Positions 10,610 through 23,988 of a DNA stretch of 64,000 nt are shown in pieces (positions within the stretch are counted from its first letter, which is position 1; the number at the start of each line of letters is the position of its first letter). The position numbers and the translations under genes are program-made. The notes under the pieces were generated by a model. That model was given only the letters and a program-made list of their open reading frames with translations, was not told the DNA's origin and searched no databases. This stretch comes from Hippophae tibetana (taxonomy: Eukaryota; Streptophyta; Magnoliopsida; Rosales; Elaeagnaceae), in assembly GCA_037013495.1 (NCBI GenBank), contig CM072810.1:78848449-78912448 (forward strand). Direction: 5' to 3'.

Positions 10610-13600
10610 GTAAGTAAAACCGAAATGGTGTGACAAAAACATTAAAACCTTGCTAAGTGATGTAAATGATGCCATTTGTGTTCAAAAATGAGGTTCCAAA
10701 TCAAGGAATATTAATATTGTGTTAGTCTATCCAATATGTGATTTGATATATTGTAATTCTTGTGTCTATAACCGAGTAAACAATTATCGTAGTTAATAGT
10801 TGGAACTCATATTTATCAACTTTTTTGTTGTTTTTGAAAATTTGAGCAGTATTCCCTTCTTTTTCTCTTCTCTTATATTTTTTAAAGAATAGTGATTTAT
10901 TAAATAAATTAATAAATAACCCTTGGTCGCAACCAATATCTACTTTATAGCTCTTTTGAATAAAACCGAAAGGAAGTAAAATGGATATGTTGCAATAAAA
11001 CGTTTAAACCCTATTTAAGTGACGTAAACGATGGAATTTGTGTACAAAAATGAGTTTCCAAAGCTAGGAAAATTAATATTGTGTAAATCTATATGATCAT
11101 AATCTTGATATATTATAATAGTTGTTTCAATACACGAGTACAAGATTATCGTAGTGAATACTTGCGACACATATTTATTAATTTTTTTATTGTTTTTGAA
11201 AATGTGAATAGTATCCATTTTATGTTTTTTTCTCTTATATTTTATAAATAATATAGATTGAATGAAAACAATAATAAATAACAATTGGTGGGCACCAATA
11301 TCTTAATTACAGCTTTTTGAATAAAATCGAAGGTAAGCAAAACCGAAATGGTGTGACAAAAACATTAAAACCTTGCTAAGTGATGTAAATGATGCCATTT
11401 GTGTACAAAAATGAAGTTCCAAATCAAGGAATATTAATATTGTGTGAATCTATATGATCTTCAATTTGATATATTATAATAGTCGTTTCAATACACGAGT
11501 ACAAGATTATCGTAGTGAATACTTGCGACACATATTTATTAATTTTGTTTTTGTTTTTGAAAATGTGAATAGTATCCATTTTATTTTTCACTCTCTTATA
11601 TTTTTTAAACAATATAGATTGAATGAAAACAATAATAAATAACCCTTGGTTGGCACCAATATCTTCATTATAGCTCTTTTGAATAAAATCCAAAGTAAGT
11701 AAAACCGAAATGGTGTGACAAAAACATTAAAACCTTGCTAAGTGATGTAAATGATGCCATTTGTGTTCAAAAATGAAGTTCCAAATCAAGGAATATTAAT
11801 ATTGTGTGAGTCTATACAATTTTCATTTTGATATATTGTAATTCTTGTGTCTATAACCCAGTAAACAATTATCGTAGTTAATAGTTGGAACTCATATTTA
11901 TCAAACTTTTTGTTGTTTTTGAAAATTTGAGCAGTAGTCCCTTCATTTTCTCTTCGCTTATATTTTTTAAAGAATAGGGATTGATTGAATAAATTAATAA
12001 ATAACCATTGGTCGGAACCAATATCTACTTTATAGCCCTTTTGTATAAAATCGAAAGGAAGTAAAACGGAAATGTTGCAACAAAAGGTTTAAACCCTATT
12101 TAAGTGACGAAAACGATAGAATTTGTGTACAAAAATGAGTTTCCAAAGCAAGGAAAATTAATATTGTGTGAATCTATATGATCTTCAATCTGATATATTA
12201 TAATATTCGTTTCAATACACGAGTACAAGATTATCGTAGTGAATACTTGCGACACATATTTATTAATTTTTTTATTGTTTTTGAAAATGTGAATAGTATC
12301 CATTTTATGTTTCTTTCTCTTATATTTTATAAATAATATAGATTGAATGAAAACAATTATAAATAACAATTGGTGGGCACCAATATCTTAATTACAGCTT
12401 TTTGAATAAAATCGAAAGTAAGTAAAACCGAAATGGTGTGACAAAAACATTAAAACATTTCTAAGTGATGTAAATGATGCCATTTGTGTTCAAAAATGAA
12501 TTTCCAAATCAAGGAATATTAATATTGTGTGAATCTATACGATCTTCAATTTGATATATTTTAATAGTCGTTTCAATACACGAGTACAAGATTATCGTAG
12601 TGAATACTTGCGACACATATTTATTAATTTTGTTTTTGTTTTTGAAAATGTGAATAGTATCCATTTTATTTTTCACTCTCTTATATTTTTTAAACAATAT
12701 AGATTGAATGAAAACAATAATAAATAACCCTTGGTTGGCACCAATATCTTCATTATAGCTCTTTTGAATAAAATCCAAAGTAAGTAAAACCGAAATGGTG
12801 TGACAAAAACATTAAAACCTTGCTAAGTGATGTAAATGATGCCATTTGTGTTCAAAAATGAGGTTCCAAATCAAGGAATATTAATATTGTGTTAGTCTAT
12901 CCAATATGTGATTTGATATATTGTAATTCTTGTGTCTATAACCGAGTAAACAATTATCGTAGTTAATAGTTGGAACTCATATTTATCAACTTTTTTGTTG
13001 TTTTTGAAAATTTGAGTAGTATTCCCTTCTTTTTCTCTTCGCTTAAATTTTTTAAAGAATAGAGATTGATTGAATAAATTAATAAATAACCCTTGGTCGG
13101 AACCAATATCTACTTTATAGCTCCTTTGAATAAAACCGAAAGGAAGTAAAATGGATATGTTGCAATAAAACGTTTAAACCCTATTTAAGTGACGTAAACG
13201 ATGGAATTTGTGTACAAAAATGAGTTTCCAAAGCTAGGAAAATTAATATTGTGTAAATCTATACGATCATAAACTTGATATATTATAATAGTTGTTTCAA
13301 TACACGAGTACAAGATTATCGTAGTGAATACTTGCGACACATATTTATTAATTTTTTTATTGTTTTTGAAAATGTGAATAGTATCCATTTTATGTTTTTT
13401 TCTCTTATATTTTATAAATAATATAGATTGAATGAAAACAATAATAAATAACAATTGGTGGGCACCAATATCTTAATTACAGCTTTTTGAATAAAATCGA
13501 AGGTAAGTAAAACGGAAATGGTGTGACAAAAACATTAAAACCCTGCTAAGTGATGTAAATGATGCCATTTGTGTTCAAAAATGAAGTTCCAAATCAAGGA

Positions 13601-14705
13601 ATATTAATATTGTGTGAGTCTATACAATTTGCGTTTTGATATATTGTAATTCTTGTGTCTATAACTGAGTAAACAATTATCGTAGGTAATAGTTGGAACT
13701 CATATTTATCAAACTTTTTGTTGTTTTTGAAAATTTGATGAGTAGTCCCTTCTTTTTCTCTTCGCTTATATTTTTTAAAGAATAGAGATTGATTGAATAA
13801 ATTAATAAATAACCCTTGGTCGGAACCAATATCTACTTTATAGCTCTTTGTATAAAATCGAAGGTAAGTAAAACAGAAATGGTGTGACAAAAACATTAAA
13901 ACCTTGCTAAGTGATGTAAATGATGCCATTTGTGTTCAAAAATGAGGTTCCAAATCAAGTAATATTAATATTGTGTGAGTCTATACAATATGTGTTTTGA
14001 TATATTGTAATTCTTGTGTCTATAACCCAGTAAACAATTATCGTAGTTAATAGTTGGAACTCATATTTATCAAACTTTTTGTTGTTTTTGAAAATTTGAG
14101 CAGTAGTCCCTTCATTTTCTCTTCGCTTATATTTTTTAAAGAATAGGGATTGATTGAATAAATTAATAAATAACCATTGGTCGGAACCAATATCTACTTT
14201 ATAGCCCTTTTGTATAAAATCGAAAGGAAGTAAAACGGAAATGTTGCAACAAAAGGTTTAAACCCTATTTAAGTGACGAAAACGATAGAATTTGTGTACA
14301 AAAATGAGTTTCCAAAGCAAGGAAAATTAATATTGTGTGAATCTATACGATCTTCAATCTGATATATTATAATATTCGTTTCAATACACGAGTACAAGAT
14401 TATCGTAGTGAATACTTGCGACACATATTTATTAATTTTTTTATTGTTTTTGAAAATGTGAATAGTATCCATTTTATGTTTCTTTCTCTTATATTTTATA
14501 AATAATATAGATTGAATGAAAACAATTATAAATAACAATTGGTGGGCACCAATATCTTAATTACAGCTTTTTGAATAAAATCGAAGGTAAGTAAAACCAA
14601 AATGGTGTGACAAAAACATTAAAACCTTGCTAAGTGATGTAAATGATGCCATTTGTGTTCAAAAATGAATTTCCAAATCAAGGAATATTAATATTGTGTG
14701 AATCT
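10315..14705 (+). repeat. 12-monomer segment duplicated at -8,314 bp (copy 2)
   Basis: This is the second copy of the 2,000-6,390 segment. Differences include gtcgcaacc near 10,928 and an N tail replacing the W tail near 10,559. On the right the match ends in the L1-B monomer whose anchor is near 14,762, where the body and tail variants part. Confidence 0.75.
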
Positions 14706-15423
14706 ATACGATCTTCAATTTGATATATTATAATAGTCGTTTCAATACACGAGTACAAGATTATCGTAGTGAATACTTGCGACACATATTTATTAATTTT
14801 GTTTTTGTTTTTGAAAATGTGAATAGTATCCATTTTATTTTTCACTCTCTTATATTTTTTAAACAATATAGATTGAATGAAAACAATAATAAATAACCCT
14901 TGGTTGGCACCAATATCTTCATTATAGCTCTTTTGAATAAAATACAAAGTAAGTAAAACCGAAATGGTGTGACAAAAACATTAAAACCTTGCTAAGTGAT
15001 GTAAATGATGCCATTTGTGTTCAAAAATGAGGTTCCAAATCAAGGAATATTAATATTGTGTTAGTCTATCCAATATGTGATTTGATATATTGTAATTCTT
15101 GTGTCTATAACCGAGTAAACAATTATCGTAGTTAATAGTTGGAACTCATATTTATCAACTTTTTTGTTGTTTTTGAAAATTTGAGCATTATTCCCTTCTT
15201 TTTCTCTTCTCTTATATTTTTTAAAGAATAGAGATTTATTAAATAAATTAATAAATAACCCTTGGTCAGAACCAATATCTACTTTATAGCTCTTTTGAAT
15301 AAAACCGAAAGGAAGTAAAATGGATATGTTGCAATAAAACGTTTAAACCCTATTTAAGTGACGTAAACGATGGAATTTGTGTAGAAAAATGAGTTTCCAA
15401 AGCTAGGAAAATTAATATTGTGT

Positions 15424-18400
15424 AAATCTATACGATCATAAACTTGATATATTATAATAGTTGTTTCAATACACGAGTACAAGATTATCGTAGTGAATAC
15501 TTGCGACACATATTTATTAATTTTTTCATTGTTTTTGAAAATGTGAATAGTATCCATTTTATGTTTTTTTCTCTTATATTTTATAAATAATATAGATTGA
15601 ATGAAAACAATAATAAATAACAATTGGTGGGCACCAATATCTTAATTACAGCTTTTTGAATAAAATCGAAGGTAAGTAAAACGGAAATGGTGTGACAAAA
15701 ACATTAAAACCCTGCTAAGTGATGTAAATGATGCCATTTGTGTTCAAAAATGAAGTTCCAAATCAAGGAATATTAATATTGTGTGAGTCTATACAATTTG
15801 CGTTTTGATATATTGTAATTCTTGTGTCTATAACTGAGTAAACAATTATCGTAGGTAATAGTTGGAACTCATATTTATCAAACTTTTTGTTGTTTTTGAA
15901 AATTTGATGAGTAGTCCCTTCTTTTTCTCTTCGCTTATATTTTTTAAAGAATAGAGATTGATTGAATAAATTAATAAATAACCCTTGGTCGGAACCAATA
16001 TCTACTTTATAGCTCTTTTGTATAAAATCGAAGGTAAGTAAAACAGAAATGGTGTGACAAAAACATTAAAACCTTGCTAAGTGATGTAAATGATGCCATT
16101 TGTGTTCAAAAATGAGGTTCCAAATCAAGTAATATTAATATTGTGTGAGTCTATACAATATGTGTTTTGATATATTGTAATTCTTGTGTCTATAACCCAG
16201 TAAACAATTATCGTAGTTAATAGTTGGAACTCATATTTATCAAACTTTTTGTTGTTTTTGAAAATTTGAGCAGTAGTCCCTTCTTTTTCTCTTCGCTTAT
16301 ATTTTTTAAATAATAGAGATTGATTGAATAAATTAATAAATAACCCTTGGTCGGAACCAATATCTACTTTATAGCTCTTTTGAATAAAACCGAAAGGAAG
16401 TAAAACAGAAATGTTGCAACAAAAGGTTTAAACCCTATTTAAGTGACGTAAACGATGGAATTTGTGTGCAAATATGAGTTTCCAAAGCAAGGAAAATTAA
16501 TATTGTGTGAATCTATAAGATCTTCAATTTGATATATTATAATAGTCGTTTCAATACACGAGTACAAGATTATCGTAGTGAATACTTGCGACACATATTT
16601 ATTAATTTTTTTTTTTGTTTTTGAAAATGTGAATAGTATCCATTTTATGTTTCTTTCTCTTATATTTTTTAAATAATATAGATTGAATGAAAACAATTAT
16701 AAATAACAATTGGTGGGCACCAATATCTTAATTACAGCTTTTTGAATAAAATCGAAGGTAAGTAAAACCGAAATGGTGTGACAAAAACATTAAAACCTTG
16801 CTAAGTGATGTAAATGATGCCATTTGTGTTCAAAAATGAAGTTCCAAATCAAGGAATATTAATATTGTGTGAATCTATACGATCTTCAATTTGATATATT
16901 ATAATAGTCGTTTCAATACACGAGTACAAGATTATCGTAGTGAATAATTGCGACACATATTTATTAATTTTTTTTTTGTTTTTGAAAATGTGAATAGTAT
17001 CCATTTTATTTTTCACTCTCTTATATTTTTTAAAGAATATAGATTTAATGAAAACAATAATAAATAACCCTTGGTTGGCACCAATATCTTCATTATAGCT
17101 CTTTTGAATAAAATCCAAAGTAAGTAAAACCGAAATGGTGTGACAAAAACATTAAAACCTTGCTAAGTGATGTAAATGATGCCATTTGTGTTCAAAAATA
17201 AGGTTCCAAATCAAGGAATATTAATATTGTGTTAGTCTATACAATATGTGATTTGATATATTGTAATTCTTGTGTCTATAACCGAGTAAACAATTATCGT
17301 AGTTAATAGTTGGAACTCATATTTATCAAATGTTTTGTTGTTTTTGAAAATTTGAGCAGTATTCCCTTCTTTATCTCTTCTCTTATATTTCTTAAAGAAT
17401 AGAGATTGATTAAATAAATTAATAAATAACCCTTGGTCGGAACCAATATCTACTTTATAGCTCTTTTGAATAAAACCGAAAGGAAGTAAAATGGATATGT
17501 TGCAATAAAACGTTTAAACCCTATTTAAGTGACGTAAACGATGGAATTTGTGTACAAAAATGAGTTTCCAAAGCTAGGAAAATTAATATTGTGTAAATCT
17601 ATACGATCATAAACTTGATATATTATAATAGTTGTTTCAATACACGAGTACAAGAGTACCGTAGTGAATACTTGCGACACATATTTATTAATTTTTTTAT
17701 TGTTTTTGAAAATGTGAATAGTATCCATTTTATGTTTCTTTCTCTTATATTTTATAAATAATATAGATTGAATGAATACAATTATAAATAACAATTGGTG
17801 GGCACCAATATCTTAATTACAGCTTTTTGAATAAAATCGAAGGTAAGTAAAACTGAAATGGTGTGACAAAAACATTTAAACCTTGCTAAGTGATGTAAAT
17901 GATGCTATTTGTGTTCAAAAATGAAGTTCCAAATCAAGGAATTTTAATATTGTGTGAGTCTATATAATTTGTGTTTTGATATATTGTAATTCTTGTGTCT
18001 ATAACCGAGTAAACAATTATCGTAGTTAATAGTTGGAACTCATATTTATCAAACTTTTTGTTGTTTTTGAAAATTTGATGAGTAGTCCCTTCTTTTTCTC
18101 TTCGCTTATATTTTTTAAAGAATAGAGATTGATTGAATAAATTAATAAATAACCCTTGGTCGGAACCAATATCTACTTTATAGCTCTTTTGTATAAAATC
18201 GAAGGTAAGTAAAACGGAAATGGTGTGATAAAAACATTAAAACCTTGCTAAGTGATTTAAATGATGCCATTTGTGTTCAAAAATGAAGTTCCAAATCAAG
18301 GAATATTAATATTGTGTGAGTCTATACAATTTGTGTTTTGATATATTGTAATTCTTGTGTCTATAACCGAGTAAACAATTATCGTAGTTAATAGTTGGAA

Positions 18401-18679
18401 CTCATATTTATCAAACTTTTTGTTGTTTTTGAAAATTTGAGCAGTAGTCCCTTCTTTTTCTCTTCGCTTATATTTTTTAAATAATAGAGATTGATTGAAT
18501 AAATTAATAAATAACCCTTGGTCGAAACCAATATCTACTTTATAGCTCTTTTGTATAAAATCGAAAGGAAGTAAAATGGAAATGTTGCAACAAAAGGTTT
18601 TAACCCTATTTAAGTGACGAAAACGATGGAATTTGTGTACAAAAATGAGTTTCCAAAGCAAGGAAAATTAATATTGTGT
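15424..18679 (+). repeat. Nine-monomer tandem duplication, copy 1 (3,256 bp)
   Basis: Body order is B A A B B A B A A, starting in the middle of a B monomer. Copy 2 follows directly at 18,680-21,934. Shared rare states include taactgagtaaac with gtaggtaatag, gtgaataattgcgac near 16,941 and 20,196, gagtaccgtag near 17,653 and 20,908, and gatgctatttg with aattttaatattg near 17,903 and 21,158. The junction is resolved to the interval 18,661-18,679. Confidence 0.88.
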
Positions 18680-21600
18680 AAATCTATACGATCATAAACT
18701 TGATATATTATAATAGTTGTTTCAATACACGAGTACAAGATTATCGTAGTGAATACTTGCGACACATATTTATTAATTTTTTTATTGTTTTTGAAAATGT
18801 GAATAGTATCCATTTTATGTTTTTTTCTCTTATATTTTATAAATAATATAGATTGAATGAAAACAATAATAAATAACAATTGGTGGGCACCAATATCTTA
18901 ATTACAGCTTTTTGAATAAAATCGAAGGTAAGTAAAACGGAAATGGTGTGACAAAAACATTAAAACCCTGCTAAGTGATGTAAATGATGCCATTTGTGTT
19001 CAAAAATGAAGTTCCAAATCAAGGAATATTAATATTGTGTGACTCTATACAATTTGCGTTTTGATATATTGTAATTCTTGTGTCTATAACTGAGTAAACA
19101 ATTATCGTAGGTAATAGTTGGAACTCATATTTATCAAACTTTTTGTTGTTTTTGAAAATTTGATAAGTAGTCCCTTCTTTTTCTCTTCGCTTATATTTTT
19201 TAAAGAATAGAGATTGATTGAATAAATTAATAAATAACCCTTGGTCGGAACCAATATCTACTTTATAGCTCTTTTGTATAAAATCGAAGGTAAGTAAAAC
19301 AGAAATGGTGTGACAAAAACATTAAAACCTTGCTAAGTGATGTAAATGATGCCATTTGTGTTCAAAAATGAGGTTCCAAATCAAGTAATATTAATATTGT
19401 GTGAGTCTATACAATATGTGTTTTGATATATTGTAATTCTTGTGTCTATAACCCAGTAAACAATTATTGTAGTTAATAGTTGGAACTCATATTTATCAAA
19501 CTTTTTGTTGTTTTTGAAAATTTGAGCAGTAGTCCCTTCTTTTTCTCTTCGCTTATATTTTTTAAATAATAGAGATTGATTGAATAAATTAATAAATAAC
19601 CCTTGGTCGGAACCAATATCTACTTTATAGCTCTTTTGAATAAAACCGAAAGGAAGTAAAACAGAAATGTTGCAACAAAAGGTTTAAACCCTATTTAAGT
19701 GACGTAAACGATGGAATTTGTGTGCAAAAATGAGTTTCCAAAGCAAGGAAAATTAATATTGTGTGAATCTATAAGATCTTCAATTTGATATATTATAATA
19801 GTCGTTTCAATACACGAGTACAAGATTATCGTAGTGAATACTTGCGACACATATTTATTAATTTTTTTTTTGTTTTTGAAAATGTGAATAGTATCCATTT
19901 TATGTTTCTTTCTCTTATATTTTTTAAATAATATAGATTGAATGAAAACAATTATAAATAACAATTGGTGGGCACCAATATCTTAATTACAGCTTTTTGA
20001 ATAAAATCGAAGGTAAGTAAAACCGAAATGGTGTGACAAAAACATTAAAACCTTGCTAAGTGATGTAAAGGATGCCATTTGTGTTCAAAAATGAAGTTCC
20101 AAATCAAGGAATATTAATATTGTGTGAATCTATACGATCTTCAATTTGATATATTATAATAGTCGTTTCAATACACGAGTACAAGATTATCGTAGTGAAT
20201 AATTGCGACACATATTTATTAATTTTTTTTTTGTTTTTGAAAATGTGAATAGTATCCATTTTATTTTTCACTCTCTTATATTTTTTAAAGAATATAGATT
20301 TAATGAAAACAATAATAAATAACCCTTGGTTGGCACCAATATCTTCATTATAGCTCTTTTGAATAAAATCCAAAGTAAGTAAAACCGAAATGGTGTGACA
20401 AAAACATTAAAACCTTGCTAAGTGATGTAAATGATGCCATTTGTGTTCAAAAATAAGGTTCCAAATCAAGGAATATTAATATTGTGTTAGTCTATACAAT
20501 ATGTGATTTGATATATTGTAATTCTTGTGTCTATAACCGAGTAAACAATTATCGTAGTTAATAGTTGGAACTCATATTTATCAAATGTTTTGTTGTTTTT
20601 GAAAATTTGAGCAGTATTCCCTTCTTTATCTCTTCTCTTATATTTCTTAAAGAATAGAGATTGATTAAATAAATTAATAAATAACCCTTGGTCGGAACCA
20701 ATATCTACTTTATAGCTCTTTTGAATAAAACCGAAAGGAAGTAAAATGGATATGTTGCAATAAAACGTTTAAACCCTATTTAAGTGACGTAAACGATGGA
20801 ATTTGTGTACAAAAATGAGTTTCCAAAGCTAGGAAAATTAATATTGTGTAAATCTATACGATCATAAACTTGATATATTATAATAGTTGTTTCAATACAC
20901 GAGTACAAGAGTACCGTAGTGAATACTTGCGACACATATTTATTAATTTTTTTATTGTTTTTGAAAATGTGAATAGTATCCATTTTATGTTTCTTTCTCT
21001 TATATTTTATAAATAATATAGATTGAATGAATACAATTATAAATAACAATTGGTGGGCACCAATATCTTAATTACAGCTTTTTGAATAAAATCGAAGGTA
21101 AGTAAAACCGAAATGGTGTGACAAAAACATTTAAACCTTGCTAAGTGATGTAAATGATGCTATTTGTGTTCAAAAATGAAGTTCCAAATCAAGGAATTTT
21201 AATATTGTGTGAGTCTATATAATTTGTGTTTTGATATATTGTAATTCTTGTGTCTATAACCGAGTAAACAATTATCGTAGTTAATAGTTGGAACTCATAT
21301 TTATCAAACTTTTTGTTGTTTTTGAAAATTTGATGAGTAGTCCCTTCTTTTTCTCTTCGCTTATATTTTTTAAAGAATAGAGATTGATTGAATAAATTAA
21401 TAAATAACCCTTGGTCGGAACCAATATCTACTTTATAGCTCTTTTGTATAAAATCGAAGGTAAGTAAAACGGAAATGGTGTGATAAAAACATTAAAACCT
21501 TGCTAAGTGATTTAAATGATGCCATTTGTGTTCAAAAATGAAGTTCCAAATCAAGGAATATTAATATTGTGTGAGTCTATACAATTTGTGTTTTGATATA

Positions 21601-21934
21601 TTGTAATTCTTGTGTCTATAACCGAGTAAACAATTATCGTAGTTAATAGTTGGAACTCATATTTATCAAACTTTTTGTTGTTTTTGAAAATTTGAGCAGT
21701 AGTCCCTTCTTTTTCTCTTCGCTTATATTTTTTAAATAATAGAGATTGATTGAATAAATTAATAAATAACCCTTGGTCGAAACCAATATCTACTTTATAG
21801 CTCTTTTGTATAAAATCGAAAGGAAGTAAAATGGAAATGTTGCAACAAAAGGTTTTAACCCTATTTAAGTGACGAAAACGATGGAATTTGTGTACAAAAA
21901 TGAGTTTCCAAAGCAAGGAAAATTAATATTGTGT
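18680..21934 (+). repeat. Nine-monomer tandem duplication, copy 2 (3,255 bp)
   Basis: This is the direct second copy of 15,424-18,679. The monomer at the junction has a left side like the monomer near 21,860 (ccaaagcaagg) and a right side like the one near 15,424 (aaatctatacgatcataaac), as expected from unequal crossover in register within the monomer. Differences from copy 1 are few, for example attattgtag near 19,465 and gatgtaaagg near 20,064. Confidence 0.88.
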
Positions 21935-22182
21935 GAATCTATAAGATCTTCAATTTGATATATTATAATAGTCGTTTCGATACACGAGTACAAGATTATC
22001 GTAGTGAATACTTGCGACACATATTTATTAATTTTTTTATTGTTTTTGAAAATGTGAATAGTATCCATTTTATGTTTCTTTCTCTTATATTTTTTAAATA
22101 ATATAGATTGAATGAAAACAATTATAAATAACAATTGGTGGGCACCAATATCTTAATTACAGCTTTTTGAATAAAATCGAAG
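21098..22182 (+). repeat. Trimer A-A-B, copy 1 (1,085 bp)
   Basis: This A A B trimer is repeated directly at 22,183-23,268. Both copies carry the rare gatgctatttg leader and aattttaatattg. Its first part belongs to copy 2 of the nine-monomer duplication, so the trimer duplication either involved or followed that event. Confidence 0.75.
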
Positions 22183-23268
22183 GTAAGTAAAACCGAAATG
22201 GTGTGACAAAAACATTTAAACCTTGCTAAGTGATGTAAATGATGCTATTTGTGTTCAAAAATGAAGTTCCAAATCAAGGAATTTTAATATTGTGTGAGTC
22301 TATATAATTTGTGTTTTGATATATTGTAATTCTTGTGTCTATAACCGAGTAAACAATTATCGTAGTTGATAGTTGGAACTCATATTTATCAAACTTTTTG
22401 TTGTTTTTGAAAATTTGATGAGTAGTCCCTTGTTTTTCTCTTCGCTTATATTTTTTAGAGAATAGAGATTGATTGTATAAATTAATAAATAACCCTTGGT
22501 CGGAACCAATATCTACTTTATAGCTCTTTTGTATAAAATCGAAGGTAAGTAAAACGGAAATGGTGTGATAAAAACATTAAAACCTTGCTAAGTGATTTAA
22601 ATGATGTCATTTGTGTTCAAAAATGAAGTTCCAAATCAAGGAATATTAATATTGTGTGAGTCTATACAATTTGCATTTTGATATATTGTAATTCTTGTGT
22701 CTATAACCGAGTAAACAATTATCGTAGTTAATAGTTGGAACTCATATTTATCAAACTTTTTGTTGTTTTTGAAAATTTGATGAGTAGTCCCTTCTTTTTC
22801 TCTTCGCTTATATTTTTTAAAGAATAGAGATTGATTGAATAAATTAATAAATAACCCTTGGTCGGAACCAATATCTACTTTATAGCTCTTTTGTATAAAA
22901 TCGAAAGGAAGTAAAACGGAAATGTTGCAACAAAAGGTTTAAACCCTATTTAAGTAACGAAAACGATGGAATTTGTGTACAAAAATGAGTTTCCAAAGCA
23001 AAGAAAATTAATATTGTGTGAATCTATACGATATTCAATTTGATATATTATAATAGTCGTTTCAATACACGAGTACAAGATTATCGTAGTGAATACTTGC
23101 GACACATATTTATTAATTTTTTTTTTGTTTTTGAAAATGTGAATAGTATCCATTTTATTTTTCACTCTCTTATTTTTTTTAAAGAATATAGATTGAATGA
23201 AAACAATAATAAATAACCCTTGGTTGGCACCAATATCTTCATTATAGCTCTATTGAATAAAATCCAAA
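22183..23268 (+). repeat. Trimer A-A-B, copy 2 (1,086 bp)
   Basis: This is the second copy of the 1,085-bp trimer. It carries private changes (cttgtttttctc near 22,430, ttttttagagaatag near 22,451, attgtataaatt near 22,472) and ends with a W tail. It directly precedes the last BB pair of the window and so abuts the domain boundary. Confidence 0.7.
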
Positions 23269-23988
23269 GTAAGTAAAACCAAAATGGTGTGACAAAAACT
23301 AAACCTTGCTAAGTGATGTAAATGATGCCATTTGTGTTGAAAAATGAAGTTCCAAATCAAGGAATATTAATATTGTGTGAATCTATACGATCTTCAATTT
23401 GATATATTATAATAGTCGTTTCAATACACGAGTACAAGATTATCGTAGTGAATACTTACGACACATATTTATTAATTTTTTTATTGTTTTTGAAAATGTG
23501 AATAGTATCCATTTTATGTTTCTTTCTCTTATATTTTTTAAATAATATAGATTGAATGAAAACAATTATAAATAACAATTGGTGGGCACCAATATCTTAA
23601 TTACAGCTTTTTGAATAAAATCGAAGGTAAGTAAAACCGAAATGGTGTGACAAAAACATTTAAACCTTGCTAAGTGATGTAAATGATGCCATTTGTGTTC
23701 AAAAATGAAGTTCCAAATCAAGGAATATTAATATTGTGTGAGTCTATATAATTTGTGTTTTGATATATTGTAATTCTTGTGTCTATAACCGAGTAAACAA
23801 TTATCGTAGTTAATAGTTGGAACTCATATTTATCAAACTTTTTGTTGTTTTTGAAAATTTGAGCAGTAGTCCCTTCTTTTTCTCTTCGCTTATATTTTTT
23901 AAAGAATAGAGATTGATTGAATAAATTAATAAATAACCCTTGGTCGGAACCAATATCTACTTTATAGCTCTTTTGTATAAAATCGAAG

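Larger units (their letters stand above)
1..23500 (+). repeat. Left array domain: B-rich, with BB runs and L1-B hybrid monomers
   Basis: Monomers 1-65 read AABBBBABBA, BBABAABBBB, BABAABBBBA, BBABBABAAB, BABAABBABA, ABAABBABAA, BAABB. Two or more B bodies stand side by side at eleven places, including a run of five (anchors 6,086-7,531) and two runs of four (1,024-2,109 and 9,340-10,423). The second and later B monomers of each run carry the L1 leader normally linked to A, so they are recombinant monomers that were then amplified. Higher-order offsets here are multiples of 3, 8, 9 and 23 monomers. The last BB pair has anchors near 23,080 and 23,441, and its second member has a private 3-bp deletion near 23,299. 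The boundary is placed just after it. Confidence 0.85.

Noticed and set aside
18296-18661. Longest open frame (121 codons, minus strand) and its copy near 21,551-21,916
   Set aside because: It runs across a leader-tail junction of ordinary A and B monomers and is kept only because the 3,255-bp unit was duplicated. The equally long frames near 37,471 and 43,264 have the same cause (the 5,793-bp duplication).
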